Assembly (NCBI GenBank): GCA_905147135.1
Contig: LR990050.1
Coordinates: forward strand, 18,970,001 to 19,034,000
Reading direction: 5' to 3'
DNA from: Blastobasis lacticolella
Taxonomy: Eukaryota; Arthropoda; Insecta; Lepidoptera; Blastobasidae
DNA length: 64,000 nt
The notes beneath the pieces were generated by a model. The model made no database searches, had not been told where the DNA came from, and worked only from the letters and a program-made list of their open reading frames with translations. This document shows positions 12,940 to 23,225 of this stretch, piece by piece. Every line of letters begins with the position of its first letter. Positions within the stretch are counted from its first letter, which is position 1. A program made the translations under genes and the position numbers.

Positions 12940-13170
12940 TCTGGAATTGGGTACAAGGCCTGCCCGTGACTTTGTCGCTAGTTTAGTGGCAGTGCGTTTG
13001 CAAGACCAATAACCAAGGATGACCATTTCGTACTTTGAGGCTAGTCGAACTTCAGCACCGCAACGAGCTGGACAATAGGTGTGCCTTCTTTTACCGTTGG
13101 GGAAAGCGAGGTTGACCATGGTCTTGCGCTGGGGACTCTGAGACTAGCAGAACGGTCTCGGGAACCGATT
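12940..13170 (+). repeat. Second copy of the 5S-like SINE family (tail portion)
   Basis: From about 13037 the sequence parallels 3085-3165: 'cttcagcaccgcaacgag', 'taggtgtgcc', then 'aaagcgaggt'. The tgaccatggtcttgcgctg part recurs at 42920-42960. The head here (12965-13030) is not clearly 5S-like, so the family may carry different heads or this head has decayed. Confidence 0.45.
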
Positions 13171-13744
13171 GGCATCCCGTGACGGTATATGATATAAAGG
13201 AAAATTTGGTGAAGGTGAGGCCAAATGCCCAGAACGGCCCAACGGTAGACCTCAACACCAGCGGAGGGTGTTGAGATTGTTCTCCACGACCATGACTCCA
13301 GACGATGATCGCACTGTTGCTGCCCATTTTCTATTTTAGAGAGGATCGGAGGTACTTAATAAATGGTCTGCCTCTATGTTCGAAGGCTCAAGACAATCGA
13401 CGTCCACCGATTTCACGGCTGAAGAATGCTACGTAAATACGCACCAATGCTGACTGCAATGTAGGTAACATACCTGTAACAATAATAAAGAATAATTAGT
13501 ATGTGTTGTAATCATAAGAGAACGTGCTGGAGTGAAAGAAGATGTAATGCCTAGATAGATTTAGCTAGTTTGGGCATGTAGTAAGAAAAAATGTGGAAGA
13601 AGCGAGAGAGATCTGTCAGGACCGCAGTAAGTGGAACGATATAGAAACCTTCTCCTACGGAATAAGTGATAAACGTATGTATGGATTATATTGAAAACGT
13701 AAAATATTCCTAAGCACTTTTTTCTTTTTCATATAATATTAAGT
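13171..13744. other. Non-coding stretch, nothing recognised
   Basis: Short frames on both strands look like chance. The first 160 bp may still belong to the interspersed element to the left. Confidence 0.35.
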
Positions 13745-13790
13745 ATTTATAGGAAGGGCGGCCTTTGCCCTGAAGTGGGACACCGGCGGC
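13745..13790 (+). repeat. Possible RTE 3' end fragment
   Basis: 'ggcctttgccctgaagtggg' followed by 'acaccggcgg' resembles the common end of insect RTE elements (gcctttgcccagcagtggga). It is only about 45 bp, so the call is tentative. Confidence 0.4.
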
Positions 13791-14014
13791 TCTTAAAAAC
13801 AAGAACTATAAAATAGGTACCTATTTAGTACGTACTGGAAGGCAAACGAGCTGATGGAAAGTAAACCTCCGGAACCTGACAAGGCCCGTAGCGTCAGCGA
13901 TTACCGATACGGTATTAGGGAGCATTAGCGTACGATGTGATTATCGGCTCGAATTAGCCGACAACGGAATAATGGCTGTCGAACGCCAAAAGTAACGCGC
14001 GAAATTGACATTAC

Positions 14015-14271
14015 GTAGAGCTCGTCTAGTCTAAAATGACGCGCCCCACTACTTAGTTAGTTGATTTCGATGTGTGAGTGCAAATATTGATAACGACACT
14101 TCATCGGTGTGGGAGCCAATGAACGACGCGTGCTCCTACGTTTGAATCTCACCGGCAACTGAATGACCAATTACAACGGCATTTGTATATGTATTGCGTC
14201 CATATTTTAAACTTGCTTGTGTGCGTTAATGCGATAGTGGGGCGCGTCATTTTAGATAAGACGAGCTCTAC
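14015..14271. mobile_element. 257-bp MITE with about 38-bp terminal inverted repeats
   Basis: The left end at 14015-14052 (gtagagctcgtctagtctaa, then aatgacgcgccccactac) is the near-perfect reverse complement of the right end at 14235-14271, with only a few mismatches. The internal 180 bp is non-coding. Long inverted repeats with a short non-coding core define a MITE moved by a DNA transposase encoded elsewhere. I could not see an unambiguous target-site duplication, so the superfamily is open. Confidence 0.8.
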
Positions 14272-14349
14272 CCACGTACTCCATATACCTAGAGTACACG
14301 ATTCAGCACCGCACTATGGTTTATATGTGGAATGGAAACCTCATGAATC

Positions 14350-14440
14350 CTCATTGATTCATGAATCGTAGATGTTACGGGTGACAATTGCCGCTTAGTT
14401 CTCATCGGGTGGCTGTCTGATCGTTTGTATAAAAAGACAT
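14350..14440 (+). repeat. Lepidopteran SINE-like 3' fragment
   Basis: 'gaatcgtagatgttacgggt', 'gacaattgccgcttag' and 'atcgggtggctg' match the 3' part of the fuller copy at 42268-42540 (gaatcgtagatgttatgggc, gacagttatcgcttacaatc). Confidence 0.6.
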
Positions 14441-14500
14441 GGACGCCTTAGGGCTAGCATCATCTATCTTCGGTCGCATCGCCACTTACTACCAGGTGAG
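14441..14500 (+). repeat. LINE 3' tail fragment
   Basis: 'ttcggtcgcatcgccactta' and 'ctaccaggtgag' match the 3' UTR of the LINE at 16905-17103 (cttaagccgcatcgtccctt, accaccaggtgag). It is 5'-truncated. Confidence 0.55.
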
Positions 14501-14556
14501 GTACTAAATATTTACTTCTCCGGGTAAAAATAATTGGGTGCTAAAATCATTGTTTA

Positions 14557-14780
14557 TTTTTATATACCACTAAGGTGGCAAACTAGCTTGCGGCCTGCCT
14601 GATGGTAAGCAGTCACCGCAGCCTATGGACGTTTGCAATACCAGGGGCATCACCCACGCGTTGCCGACCCCGTAAAAACCTTTTAATCCCTTTTTTGAAG
14701 AACTCCATGTTGTACTCTCCAGGGAAAACCTCTCCAGGTAGTTCATTCCACAACCTTAGTGTGCGTGGGAGAAAGTTCCT
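14557..14780 (-). pseudogene. CR1/Jockey-type LINE, C-terminal end of ORF2
   Basis: On the minus strand, 14780-14613 reads uninterrupted for 55 codons to a TGA. It contains the hallmark LWNELP motif, then VFP..YNM..FKK, then GDAPGIANVH. This is the extreme C-terminus downstream of the reverse transcriptase in CR1/Jockey-clade LINEs. The frame is broken by stops upstream of 14780. The 3' UTR runs to about 14557. It is a 5'-truncated insertion, as expected from target-primed reverse transcription. Related copies on the plus strand are at 38218-38435 and 58050-58256. Confidence 0.8.
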
Positions 14781-15569
14781 TCAAATTGTTCACAGCCTTG
14801 CACCTGATCGTGAATATAGATAAAAATTTAAATACACAAAAGGAACAATTGCACCCGACAAAGCAAATAAGTAAAATCTTTTTATTGCACACATTAAACA
14901 TAACAACGATAGAAATCAAAATTGCGCGTAAAGGCGGTCTTAACACTTTTAGCGATCTCTTCCAGACAACCTTTGGTAACAGCTAACCGAACACGTGAGC
15001 CATAAGTAGTGACAGAGCAGGTACGGAATATAGCGAAAATAATAGGTAAAAATACTATAAATAAATTATTACCCACACCATAAAATGCCTTTCGACAAAG
15101 CCGTAATATAAACTTTTTATAATCCTATCGAAGGTTCCTTTGGAAGCCGTGGAGCGCACAAAATAGCACGGCCATGAATAAAGTCAGCAGGACATAAACA
15201 CACCCGAAACTATCCCCCTCGCACACCTTAAGCCAACTTTCCACGCCGCCATATTGCATTATTTATCGGTAAAAACTTCATACTACCCGCAACATAACCA
15301 AACAGATGCTTTCCTTCACCTGTGCATACCGCCACTGGCACTCCGCACGCGAAACCCAACTCTATCACCGAGCGATTGGGTCCAGTCTAGCTGGGCAGTA
15401 CCTAGCCGAAAGGAGCTGTTCTTTCCGTAATATATTCCAAGCTAAACATCCCTGTTTCTGTTTTTATAGCTATTTGTAAGTCGCCTCTAGTCGACGAGTA
15501 ATTTTCGTAGTTGGTCCAGTGGAGTGTATTTATTCAAATTATTAGAGTAGAGGCCCTCTCCTATTATTT
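14781..15569. other. Non-coding stretch, nothing recognised
   Basis: The left part may be more decayed LINE sequence. The rest has no gene or motif that I can support. Confidence 0.35.
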
Positions 15570-15832
15570 TAGTCAGGTGGTAGGATTTTTCAGGTTTACG
15601 TCAAGCCTGAGGAGTCCTCCTGGGTGAGTTCCACCGCCTTATATATTTCTCCCGCCACACAACAATGCTTGCATAAGCGTTTTACGGTTTGAAGGATAAG
15701 CGTGTTATAGAGGTAGGCAACGCATTAGGGATACTCTTGGTGTTGCTAATGTCTATAGGCAGTGATGACCACTTTCCATCAGGTGGCCCGCTTGCTTGTT
15801 TGCCTATCGTATGACTTAAAAAAAAAAAAATG
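15570..15832 (+). repeat. SINE/LINE composite ending in poly(A)
   Basis: 15573-15695 has the head blocks seen at 42268-42380: 'ggtaggatttttcagg', 'ctgggtgagttccaccgcc', then 'cacaacaatgcttgc' and 'acggtttgaagg'. From about 15700 it switches to the 'tgttatagaggtaggcaacg' tail family also present at 56530-56650. It ends 'ccatcaggtggcccgcttgc' and a poly(A) tract at 15818-15830. The junction suggests either a family with this natural structure or a chimeric insertion. Confidence 0.6.
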
Positions 15833-15840
15833 AAAAAAAA

Positions 15841-16285
15841 AGGCCAGGCCAGTTTGAAGATAGCCAGCGCAATTACTGGCATGAGGCATTTTATCTTAGT
15901 CCTCCCTCACATGCGGTTTTGCATTTTTGTTGCCAGCAACCTAAATTCATGAATTGTAGTGGTGTGTGGTGCCGCCACCTCAAAGAATAGCACTACCCCA
16001 TCTCTTCCCGTGGGTGTCGTAAGAGGCGACTAAGAGACAAATCCGAAAGGTGGGCAGCAGCATCTTTCTGGGTAGATTTACATCAACTGCACTGCGATCT
16101 CCAACCCGCCTGCCAAGCGTGGAGATTATGGCAATGACCTCCCCTTACGTGGGAGAGGCCCGAAGTCCTGCAGTGGACTGTTATGGGCTGTGATGATGAT
16201 GATGAGATGTTATGGGCGACAGTTACCGCTTACCATCAGGTAGGCTGTATATCTGCTCGTTTGTCAATATGGAGCATAAAAAAGA
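15841..16285 (+). repeat. SINE-like repeat split by a nested insertion
   Basis: The left half, 15841-15960, ends in cctaaattcatgaattgtag. The right half, 16207-16285, begins atgttatgggcgacagttac. Joined, the halves reproduce the order in the intact relatives at 42268-42540 and 49440-49690. The interruption is the RTE-like element at 15961-16206. Confidence 0.75.
15961..16206 (+). mobile_element. RTE-like element nested in a SINE-like repeat
   Basis: A 246-bp insertion with the blocks 'cactgcgatctccaacccgc', 'ctgccaagcgtggagattat' and 'gaggcccgaagtcctgcagt', ending in (tgatga)n. It is the same family as 61122-61379. Both edges are sharp because the host repeat is known from other copies. It must be younger than the host repeat. 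Confidence 0.8.
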
Positions 16286-16904
16286 AAATTAGAGTGCTAT
16301 TGGTGCATATCGGTTCTACGAAGGACGGCGCAGAAAAAGACAGATCTATGCGTTTTTGGAAAATCACCCAGTGATTGGATTGGCACATAGAATATTCTGT
16401 TTCACTTCGGTCTCCTGGACACGATTGAGGAGTTGGTAACCGAAAATTGGGCAGTAGCTCAAAGAGACCAGTACACACATGTTTGTCTGTGCCGTCTGAT
16501 GTTTATTTGCCCTATATTTGGTTAGCTTCCTGAATTGGCTAGTCCAATCCAAATTCAAACCAATCCCTTTCATTTGCTTAGAGACTTAGACTTAGTTAGA
16601 AACTTGCAGGTTTTTCTAATCTAGTTATTACATTATTATATACTAATCGTTCATAGCGGGGTTCACCAACGTCACAGTTCGGGTCTCTGTAAACATTCAA
16701 CAATCCCCCGTGACTGTTAAATTCAAAGACTACATACACTTAATAAACAAATATTTTTTCTTCGCATTTGCATTTGTTTCTTTCACTTTGTAAAGATGTT
16801 ACATGTAATGTAACACTCACGTCAAATCCACATAGCGTTACCGTTTGGTGCAACATTCCAATATAACACATGCATTTAAGTATAAACGCTTCATCCTTAT
16901 TAAC
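16286..16904. other. Non-coding stretch, nothing recognised
   Basis: Overlapping short frames on both strands look like chance. The right end may contain more decayed LINE sequence upstream of 16905. Confidence 0.35.
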
Positions 16905-17103
16905 CTTCATAATGCGTACGGCTAATAAATGGAACACGTTGCCTGCGAGTATGTTCCCTGACCACTATAATCTGAACGTTTTCAAGGCTAGAGTGAAAAG
17001 GCTGTTACTAAACAGGCATGCTCCATCTTAAGCCGCATCGTCCCTTACCACCAGGTGAGATGGCGGGCAAATGCTTGACTAGTCTAAAAAAAAAAAAAAA
17101 AAA
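16905..17103 (+). pseudogene. CR1/Jockey-type LINE, C-terminal end with poly(A)
   Basis: The frame 16915-17032 reads RTANKWNTLP, then MFPDHYNLNVFKARVKR, then HAPS and a TAA stop. This is the usual end of ORF2 in CR1/Jockey-clade LINEs. The 3' UTR contains cgtcccttaccaccaggtga, and the copy ends in an A20-type run at about 17085-17103. It is strongly 5'-truncated. The long pure poly(A) tract suggests a fairly young insertion. The same family occurs at 29706-29950 (minus) and, as a fragment, at 14441-14500. Confidence 0.85.
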
Positions 17104-17546
17104 ATTTGCTAGCAAAATAAAAGCTTGATTGTTTAAGGCTGTTACCATTAGGTACCTTTTTTCATTAATGAAGGTATTACTTCTCTGAAACATATTTAGG
17201 GCAGCGTAAGGTCACCTTGGATCTGATGAGGTCAAAAAGCCTAAAGCATCCACTTTATCTGGGTTAGGTCGTTGTGGTGAGGTTTTAGACCGACGTCTAA
17301 TTAAGGGTTGAATATGAATTCGGGCATCCACAGTTGAAATGCGCAGCTCAACGTTAAGAACTAGATTATGTGTACTTTTGTGGTTTGGTGGAGAAGCAGA
17401 TTAAACTTGAGTGTACTAATTTAAGGCACTCTTTAGGCTTTATTATAGTTTATGCAGACGACCTCTAGTCACCTCTAGGGAGCTTTTCGTTCGTGGTTCG
17501 TTCGAATCGCTCTGAAAATGTTTGCAGCGACGATCACAATGTTCAA
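17104..17546. other. Non-coding stretch; isolated YADD-like string
   Basis: The frame at 17440-17472 reads GFIIVYADDL then stop, resembling the catalytic motif of reverse transcriptases. No other reverse-transcriptase motif flanks it in any frame, so it may be chance or a heavily decayed element. Confidence 0.25.
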
Positions 17547-17735
17547 GACAACCTGAGTGGTTCAGTTGCTACCATGCCGGTCTGACACGCAGAGGTCCCG
17601 GGTTCGATTCCCGGCTGGGCAGAAATTGAAACGATGAATTTATTTTCTGTTACGGCTCTGGGTATTAAAAAAAAAGTAGTTAATCAGCACCATAATACAA
17701 GCTTTGCTTACTTAGGGGCTAGATGGCGCTGTCTT
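17547..17735 (+). repeat. tRNA-derived SINE, full length
   Basis: The tRNA-like head has an A-box-like 'ctgagtggttcagttgc', an anticodon-arm-like 'ccggtctgacacgcagagg' and the B-box 'gggttcgattcccgg'. It is followed by 'gcagaaattgaaacgatg', a short A-run and a 'gctagatggcgctg' tail. The internal A and B boxes are RNA polymerase III promoter elements. The flanking tail and the multiple copies (3449-3605, 61942-62045, 62553-62753) show it is a SINE, not a tRNA gene. Confidence 0.85.
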
Positions 17736-19559
17736 ATCGTCCAAGCACATCACTTGAAAAAAAAACCTAATCTATATCCCAGTCATACTCATAAACCAAG
17801 CAACGCCGAACCAAACCCACCTCAGAACAATCAACTCTAAAATCATCAAACTAGACCACTCGCGACAAATTACGCCAATTGGAAACCTAAAAGAAGCAAG
17901 GTGACCCAGTACCGAGGCATGTGACGCCACACGCCCTGCCTGGTCTGTTTACCCACACTAACGGGATTGCTGGCTGGCTCCTCATTTATTCAGCGACCAG
18001 CGTCCCAGTTACATTAGCCGTCCAACTTTGGAAATGAACACGTTGGGATGGCTCCGGCGGTGTTGCCCCGAGTTTTAGGGAATTTGTCATTGCGCTCAAA
18101 CGAATGCAGGTGTAATACACCGACGATGTGCTGTGCTCGCAGTGCTCGACTGAATACAATGGGATCTTCCACATACAGATAGGTTGCGTACACATCGAGC
18201 TTTAGTACACAGGCAGATGCTTTTGCCCTGTGTTTGGTGCTATGCTCCATCTTATGTCTAATAATAATCAGCGATGCGGCAACTACCTTTTTTGCCTTTA
18301 CGAGTTTACTTCGACTAAACATACAATAACAGAAGCTTTTTATCTGAATATCTACTAAGGAAGACCTACAGACAGCCATTACAAGTATTATCCCCACGCA
18401 TGATATAAAAAATATATACTCCTAATATAAAAGAAAACACGAAATAAATATCTCCCTCAGGCGGCCTCCACTAAAATACTACACTTTATTATTGCAGATA
18501 GAAAACTAGGAGTCACGTTCCCATTATAGGATTACAGAGGTGAAGATAAAACTAATTCGGGTGGGAGCATAATATTTGTGTGCGATATGAAAACAGCAGG
18601 CTGCTTGTAATCCGGCTTGTGTGACTTGGGAGCTAAGGGATTGGGGCCTCGCCGCGGAGGCTGCGATGTTTACTTTGTGGGCCCGATAAGATTCGCTAGA
18701 TGGCTCCGTTTGTGCGTCTTACACGATACATGTTCAGTTGTAACTTCCAGTTTTAATTGTACATAAATGGTAGGGCGTTTCGAATATAAAACTCTCAAAC
18801 CAAGTTCCTGAAAAGGTAAAAAAATGAAATTTCAAATTCGACATATTTCTCGATTTATTCAATAATCACACTTTGTGCACGAACCTCGCAAATATTTAAT
18901 TAATTGTCCTTTTCACTTGTGGTTTCACTTAACTACATAACAACACACATTACGGCTTCGGCAGATAAGTAAATGCATTTTTTGTTAACCTTTTCTGTAA
19001 GTTTGAATGAAAGTCGGTTTAGAACAATCGCACAAAATCTCAAAACTGTCAGAGTGCAAGTTACGGCATGATCCCATTTGGCCAATAGCACTCGTCCAAT
19101 CAAACCGAAACACCTTAGCATTCGGTTTACTATCACACCCGCAGTGTTTTATTATTATATCGATGCGGATTCTGGCTACGGTACACGATAGATTTGCGCC
19201 AGTTTACGAGCTCGGCAAAAGTATTTCAATTTATTTACCGTTCCTCTTTGCAGAGTACGCCTTAAATCCTATTTTAGGTTATGGGCCTACGTGAACGGAT
19301 CCTCATTGTCCGTGCTAAGGATACGTTCGTTTTATGGCCAGTGTGTTCGGCAAATCGTTTATTATAAACGAACAGCCCATCCGGCGCAATGGTGTTCGCC
19401 CGGAATTATTGAGCGGGAATGAAATTTTTAGTACTCGCGTCTACTTTAGCCGATTTCATTTTTAATTTAGTTCCCTTTACGCCCAAAACCAAAGTTATAT
19501 TTAAAATGTAACTTTTACCAATCATGTAAGTTCACCAATCAAAATAAAGATGAATGTCT
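17736..19559. other. Mostly unique non-coding stretch
   Basis: A 127-codon open frame on the minus strand (18014-18397) has no recognisable domain and irregular composition. I treat it as chance. The rest has no supportable features. Confidence 0.35.
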
Positions 19560-19755
19560 TCGGGCAAATAAGGCTTACGACGCGAGGATGCTGAAGACCG
19601 GGCGAAGTGGAGATGATGAAGGATGATGATGATCCTCTGGCAACATAGCTACAAGTACTCTATAGGTAAAGCTGAACATGAACACTCATTGCTTTAATGT
19701 TGTTATATTGTGTGCAATAAATTGTTAAAATAAATAAATAAATAAAATAAAAATA
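19560..19755 (+). repeat. Retroelement 3' tail with (AAAT)n
   Basis: A run of gatgatgatgatg is followed by a spacer, then 'gtgtgcaataaattg' containing an AATAAA signal and an (aaat)n tail at about 19726-19752. The composition is that of a LINE 3' end, but the family was not identified. Confidence 0.45.
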
Positions 19756-20229
19756 TCTCAGGGCAAGCATAAGTGACTCAAATCCGACAAGTTATTGTTT
19801 TCCAATACAACTAATAGCTGTTTGACTCATTCATGATATTCTTGCTGCCCCTTATAGGTACAATTTGATTACTCATAATTACTGATAAGGATGTATTTCA
19901 TTTCCGACGGAATTTCGTGACTATCTTCATTTCATGTAATTTTAATGGTTACAAACGCGTTGATTCTAAGTTGATTTGAACACTATTGGCTTTCAGAGGA
20001 AGTTGTAAAATAACATTGCCTTCCCTATGTAAACAAAAACAAACATTTAACTCCACACAAGTAAACTCGTTGATATTAGGTACACGTAAAAGTTTGAAGG
20101 TAAATTTGCAGAATCTCTAAGCTCTGGTGCAAAGGTGCTCTGGGTAATCCCCAACTCGACTTAGATATTTTGATGTTTCACGGACAAGATTGGATTCTTC
20201 CTCAGCGAAGGAAAAGTCATTATTGTTTC

Positions 20230-20501
20230 TAGGGTTGCCAAATCATTTGTTAAATATAAAAATGGTAGTTAGTGTTATTTTTGAGTTGGCACAACATTAT
20301 ACCACATGAAAGTAGAGAGATGATAATAACGTTTTTTACATTTTTATGGAAATGTTGTTGTTTTTTGTTATTGAACTAATTAAGTAATAGTTTGCGCTGC
20401 GCAAACCTCATAGTCATGAAGCATGCTTAAGTATAACAATAAACAAAAACAAATTCACACCCGTTTTTGACTATATAGCAACTCTTCGTTGGCAACCCTA
20501 G
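20230..20501. mobile_element. Candidate MITE with 13-bp inverted ends
   Basis: The left end 'ctagggttgccaa' (20230-20242) is the exact reverse complement of 'ttggcaaccctag' (20489-20501). The 270-bp interior is AT-rich and non-coding. I see no clear target-site duplication and the repeats do not extend further, so this is less certain than the MITEs at 14015 and 53264. Confidence 0.45.
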
Positions 20502-23139
20502 CCACCGGGAGCTCGTTACTCCGTATCTAATTTAGGATGATCCAGATTTTTCGTTCTATGCCCGAAAGGTGTGAGATTGACAGCTACCTAACTAAGGATT
20601 TGTATCGAATAATAGCGGACGACGGCGGGGTGCGGGGGCCGGGAGGGGTATTGACGCGTAATATGGTGTATTATAACGACATCGGATTTGTATTTTGACC
20701 CGAGACTTTATTGAGAGGTCAAAAGGGAACGGCCGATGGAAATTGGATGAAAAGACTCGGAAGGGAAATGTTTGTTGAAACTTTCCCCTACCTCACCTTT
20801 TATCGCAACAAAGACTTTCTATGTAGGCTGCAGAATGAAGTGAAATAATCTGATTACATCGGGAGGAATTACTTTTATGTCGCCATTGTTGGGCGCGGGG
20901 AGGGCCCGGGGTTCTACTGCGTCGTCAAGACCTGTCGGCCCAAAATTGGAAACGGTCATTGTTGTCAAAAACTGCCCAGTAATCTCAAAGCGATGCTTAT
21001 AAAGTAGCAGATACGAAATCAGAGGTCTGACCAATCAATGAATTAACCGACACACAATTCCGATAAGCACCCAATGCCCGCCACCGGCAGCGAGCGATAC
21101 CGAAAAGTGACGTCAATTACCAAAAACCCTGCATTCGTAACAAATACATTGTCAGTGGCACTCGTCGACGGTAGGGGCGCATTGTGCATGGCAGGCGTAA
21201 TGATGCATTTGGCGATGCACCCACAAAGGGACACGGGCGAAAAAGGCAGGGAGTGAGGAGGGGGGCGCGCCTATTGTGCGAGGTGTCTGGATATTTTTGA
21301 GAGGCACTTTTCGCACGGCGAAAATTCAACGGGAGTTTTGCAAGGTAAATGTTGGTACACTAGCCTTCTGTCCGTCGGTGCGTGTGGTGATTCGATTTTC
21401 AGCGGCTTTGTACTCGACCGAGAATGGATTTGGGTGTCGTGTTGCCGAATGCTCGTAACACCTCCGCGGCTGAGAAATGGGATATCAGTTGCGTATTACG
21501 TCCAGGGATATCAAATATATTCATACGTTAAGTTGCCGATTTGGTTAGCAAAACGGGCAAGAGTATTATGGATGATACGTAAATAGATATTTACACTAAA
21601 GTAAACGTAGATTCGGTAGCAGATGTAACTGAAACAGAAGTTTCTCATTAGACAAGCTAGCTGCTGGTTTTCCGGGCACCGGTTGATGATTAACACCTCT
21701 GATCTCTTGGACACGTCATTTGATGGGATCCGGTTGTAAATTTCATTTCCCTACTCTCTTTTGTCTCTGCCAACAAAAAATTTTATACTCAAAGTCGGAA
21801 GATTAACTCAATTTTTGGGGCTTCGAGTGTTCTTTTGTGCCGCCCGAAAAAAAAGGCATAAAAAAATTAGGTATCCGACGAGAGTTTTAATGGAATTTTC
21901 CGAAAGCGAAGTGTGCTGAAGGGATTTTATTGTTCTATGAATTATGTATAAAAATTATGCCCAAAATATGGGACAGAGAGAGTTTGGGATGTTATGAATA
22001 AAATTTAATTGTTCGAGAGCAAAGTGTTTGAACGTTCTTTTTGTTATAAGCAAAGAAAACAACGTTCCGCAGATTTTGTGAATAAGGTTGTTGGTTTTAA
22101 TAACACGCTCGCTGATACAGACATATGTCGATGTTATTTGGGAACGTCAATTTTTTGTACAGTATGATGCTTATAGGGCGATTGTGAAATCGGGCATAAG
22201 TGATTTATTAAATAAAAGTACTAATGTATACATTTTATCTATTTTACTACTCGTTTTAAAAATACCTTTGGAGGAACCAATTCCGGAATTTGCAAACGAC
22301 GTGACAAACGTTACGATATAACAATATTTATGTGTTTCAGTTAAAGAATATTTTAAACTTTATAGTGATAACAAAATTCTGGTCTGATGTGATACCTCTT
22401 CTATTTTTTAATAAATATTTTTGGTACCTATTGTTGTTGTAATTAAAATGAACCTATGAGATCAAAGATAATAAAGTATTGTACTAAAATCAATATTAAT
22501 ATAAATGACCCAAAAACACTATAACATAACTTTAAACTACACAACCAAGCTACAAGTTGACCCCCTTTAATCACTTCAACACGAGAACGACAGGTCCTAT
22601 AACTTTGAGATTGTTAAAACAATTCTACAAATTTCCTACATCTTCCAGCGTTTATTTCCCAATCAAGCTTCCCTTATTAAACTCGCCGTGGTCCTAATTG
22701 TCCCGTTCAAAATCGACCTTTCGCATTTGAAAGCTACAAATAACCTTTTCATAATAATATTTTGCGTCGATCCTTTGTACTGGGGAACGTTAATTTTCGG
22801 CAACTTCTTCCCCGAAAACCCCTGAGGGGTAAAATACAAAGTACGAAGTTTAATTAACTCATCGATACACATTTTCTTTGAAAACACCGTCATCCCAGTT
22901 CGGGATCTTTAGGTATTTCGCTAACACGTTGTAAATACCTACTTTGTTTGGTTTAAGTCAGGAGATTTCAATTTCCTTTATGTTTTGCGCACGACATTAT
23001 AGCTTCTTAACTGATACTCTTATACCACCGCTACTGAATACAAATTCAACGTTTAAAAATTATTCACACTTAAATTTTCATTGTTCATATCATTTTGTCG
23101 TGTTGTGTTCGATAGAGTAGAATATTGTACGAACCTTTA
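20502..23139. other. Mostly unique non-coding stretch
   Basis: A GC-richer part at about 20600-21480 (gacggcggggtgcgggggcc near 20620, short frames on both strands) lies within AT-rich DNA. It could be regulatory or a fragment of a non-coding exon. No protein family was recognised and no repeat identified. Confidence 0.35.
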
Positions 23140-23225
23140 GCTTACGGGTGTCGGCTAATACCTCCGTAGACCAGAAAATGGGCAGCAGCGTTTTCTGTTG
23201 TTTAGGTGTTTTAAGCCCTGCATTT
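23140..23225 (+). repeat. RTE-like fragment
   Basis: 'cttacgggtgtcggctaata', 'cctccgtagaccagaaaatg' and 'ggcagcagcgttttctgttg' parallel the middle of the copy at 61155-61260. Confidence 0.55.

Noticed and set aside
17547..17620. tRNA gene on the plus strand
   Set aside because: No proper acceptor stem; it is followed by the SINE body shared by four copies in this window.
18014..18397. 127-codon minus-strand open frame
   Set aside because: No domain, start context or splice support; composition is irregular.
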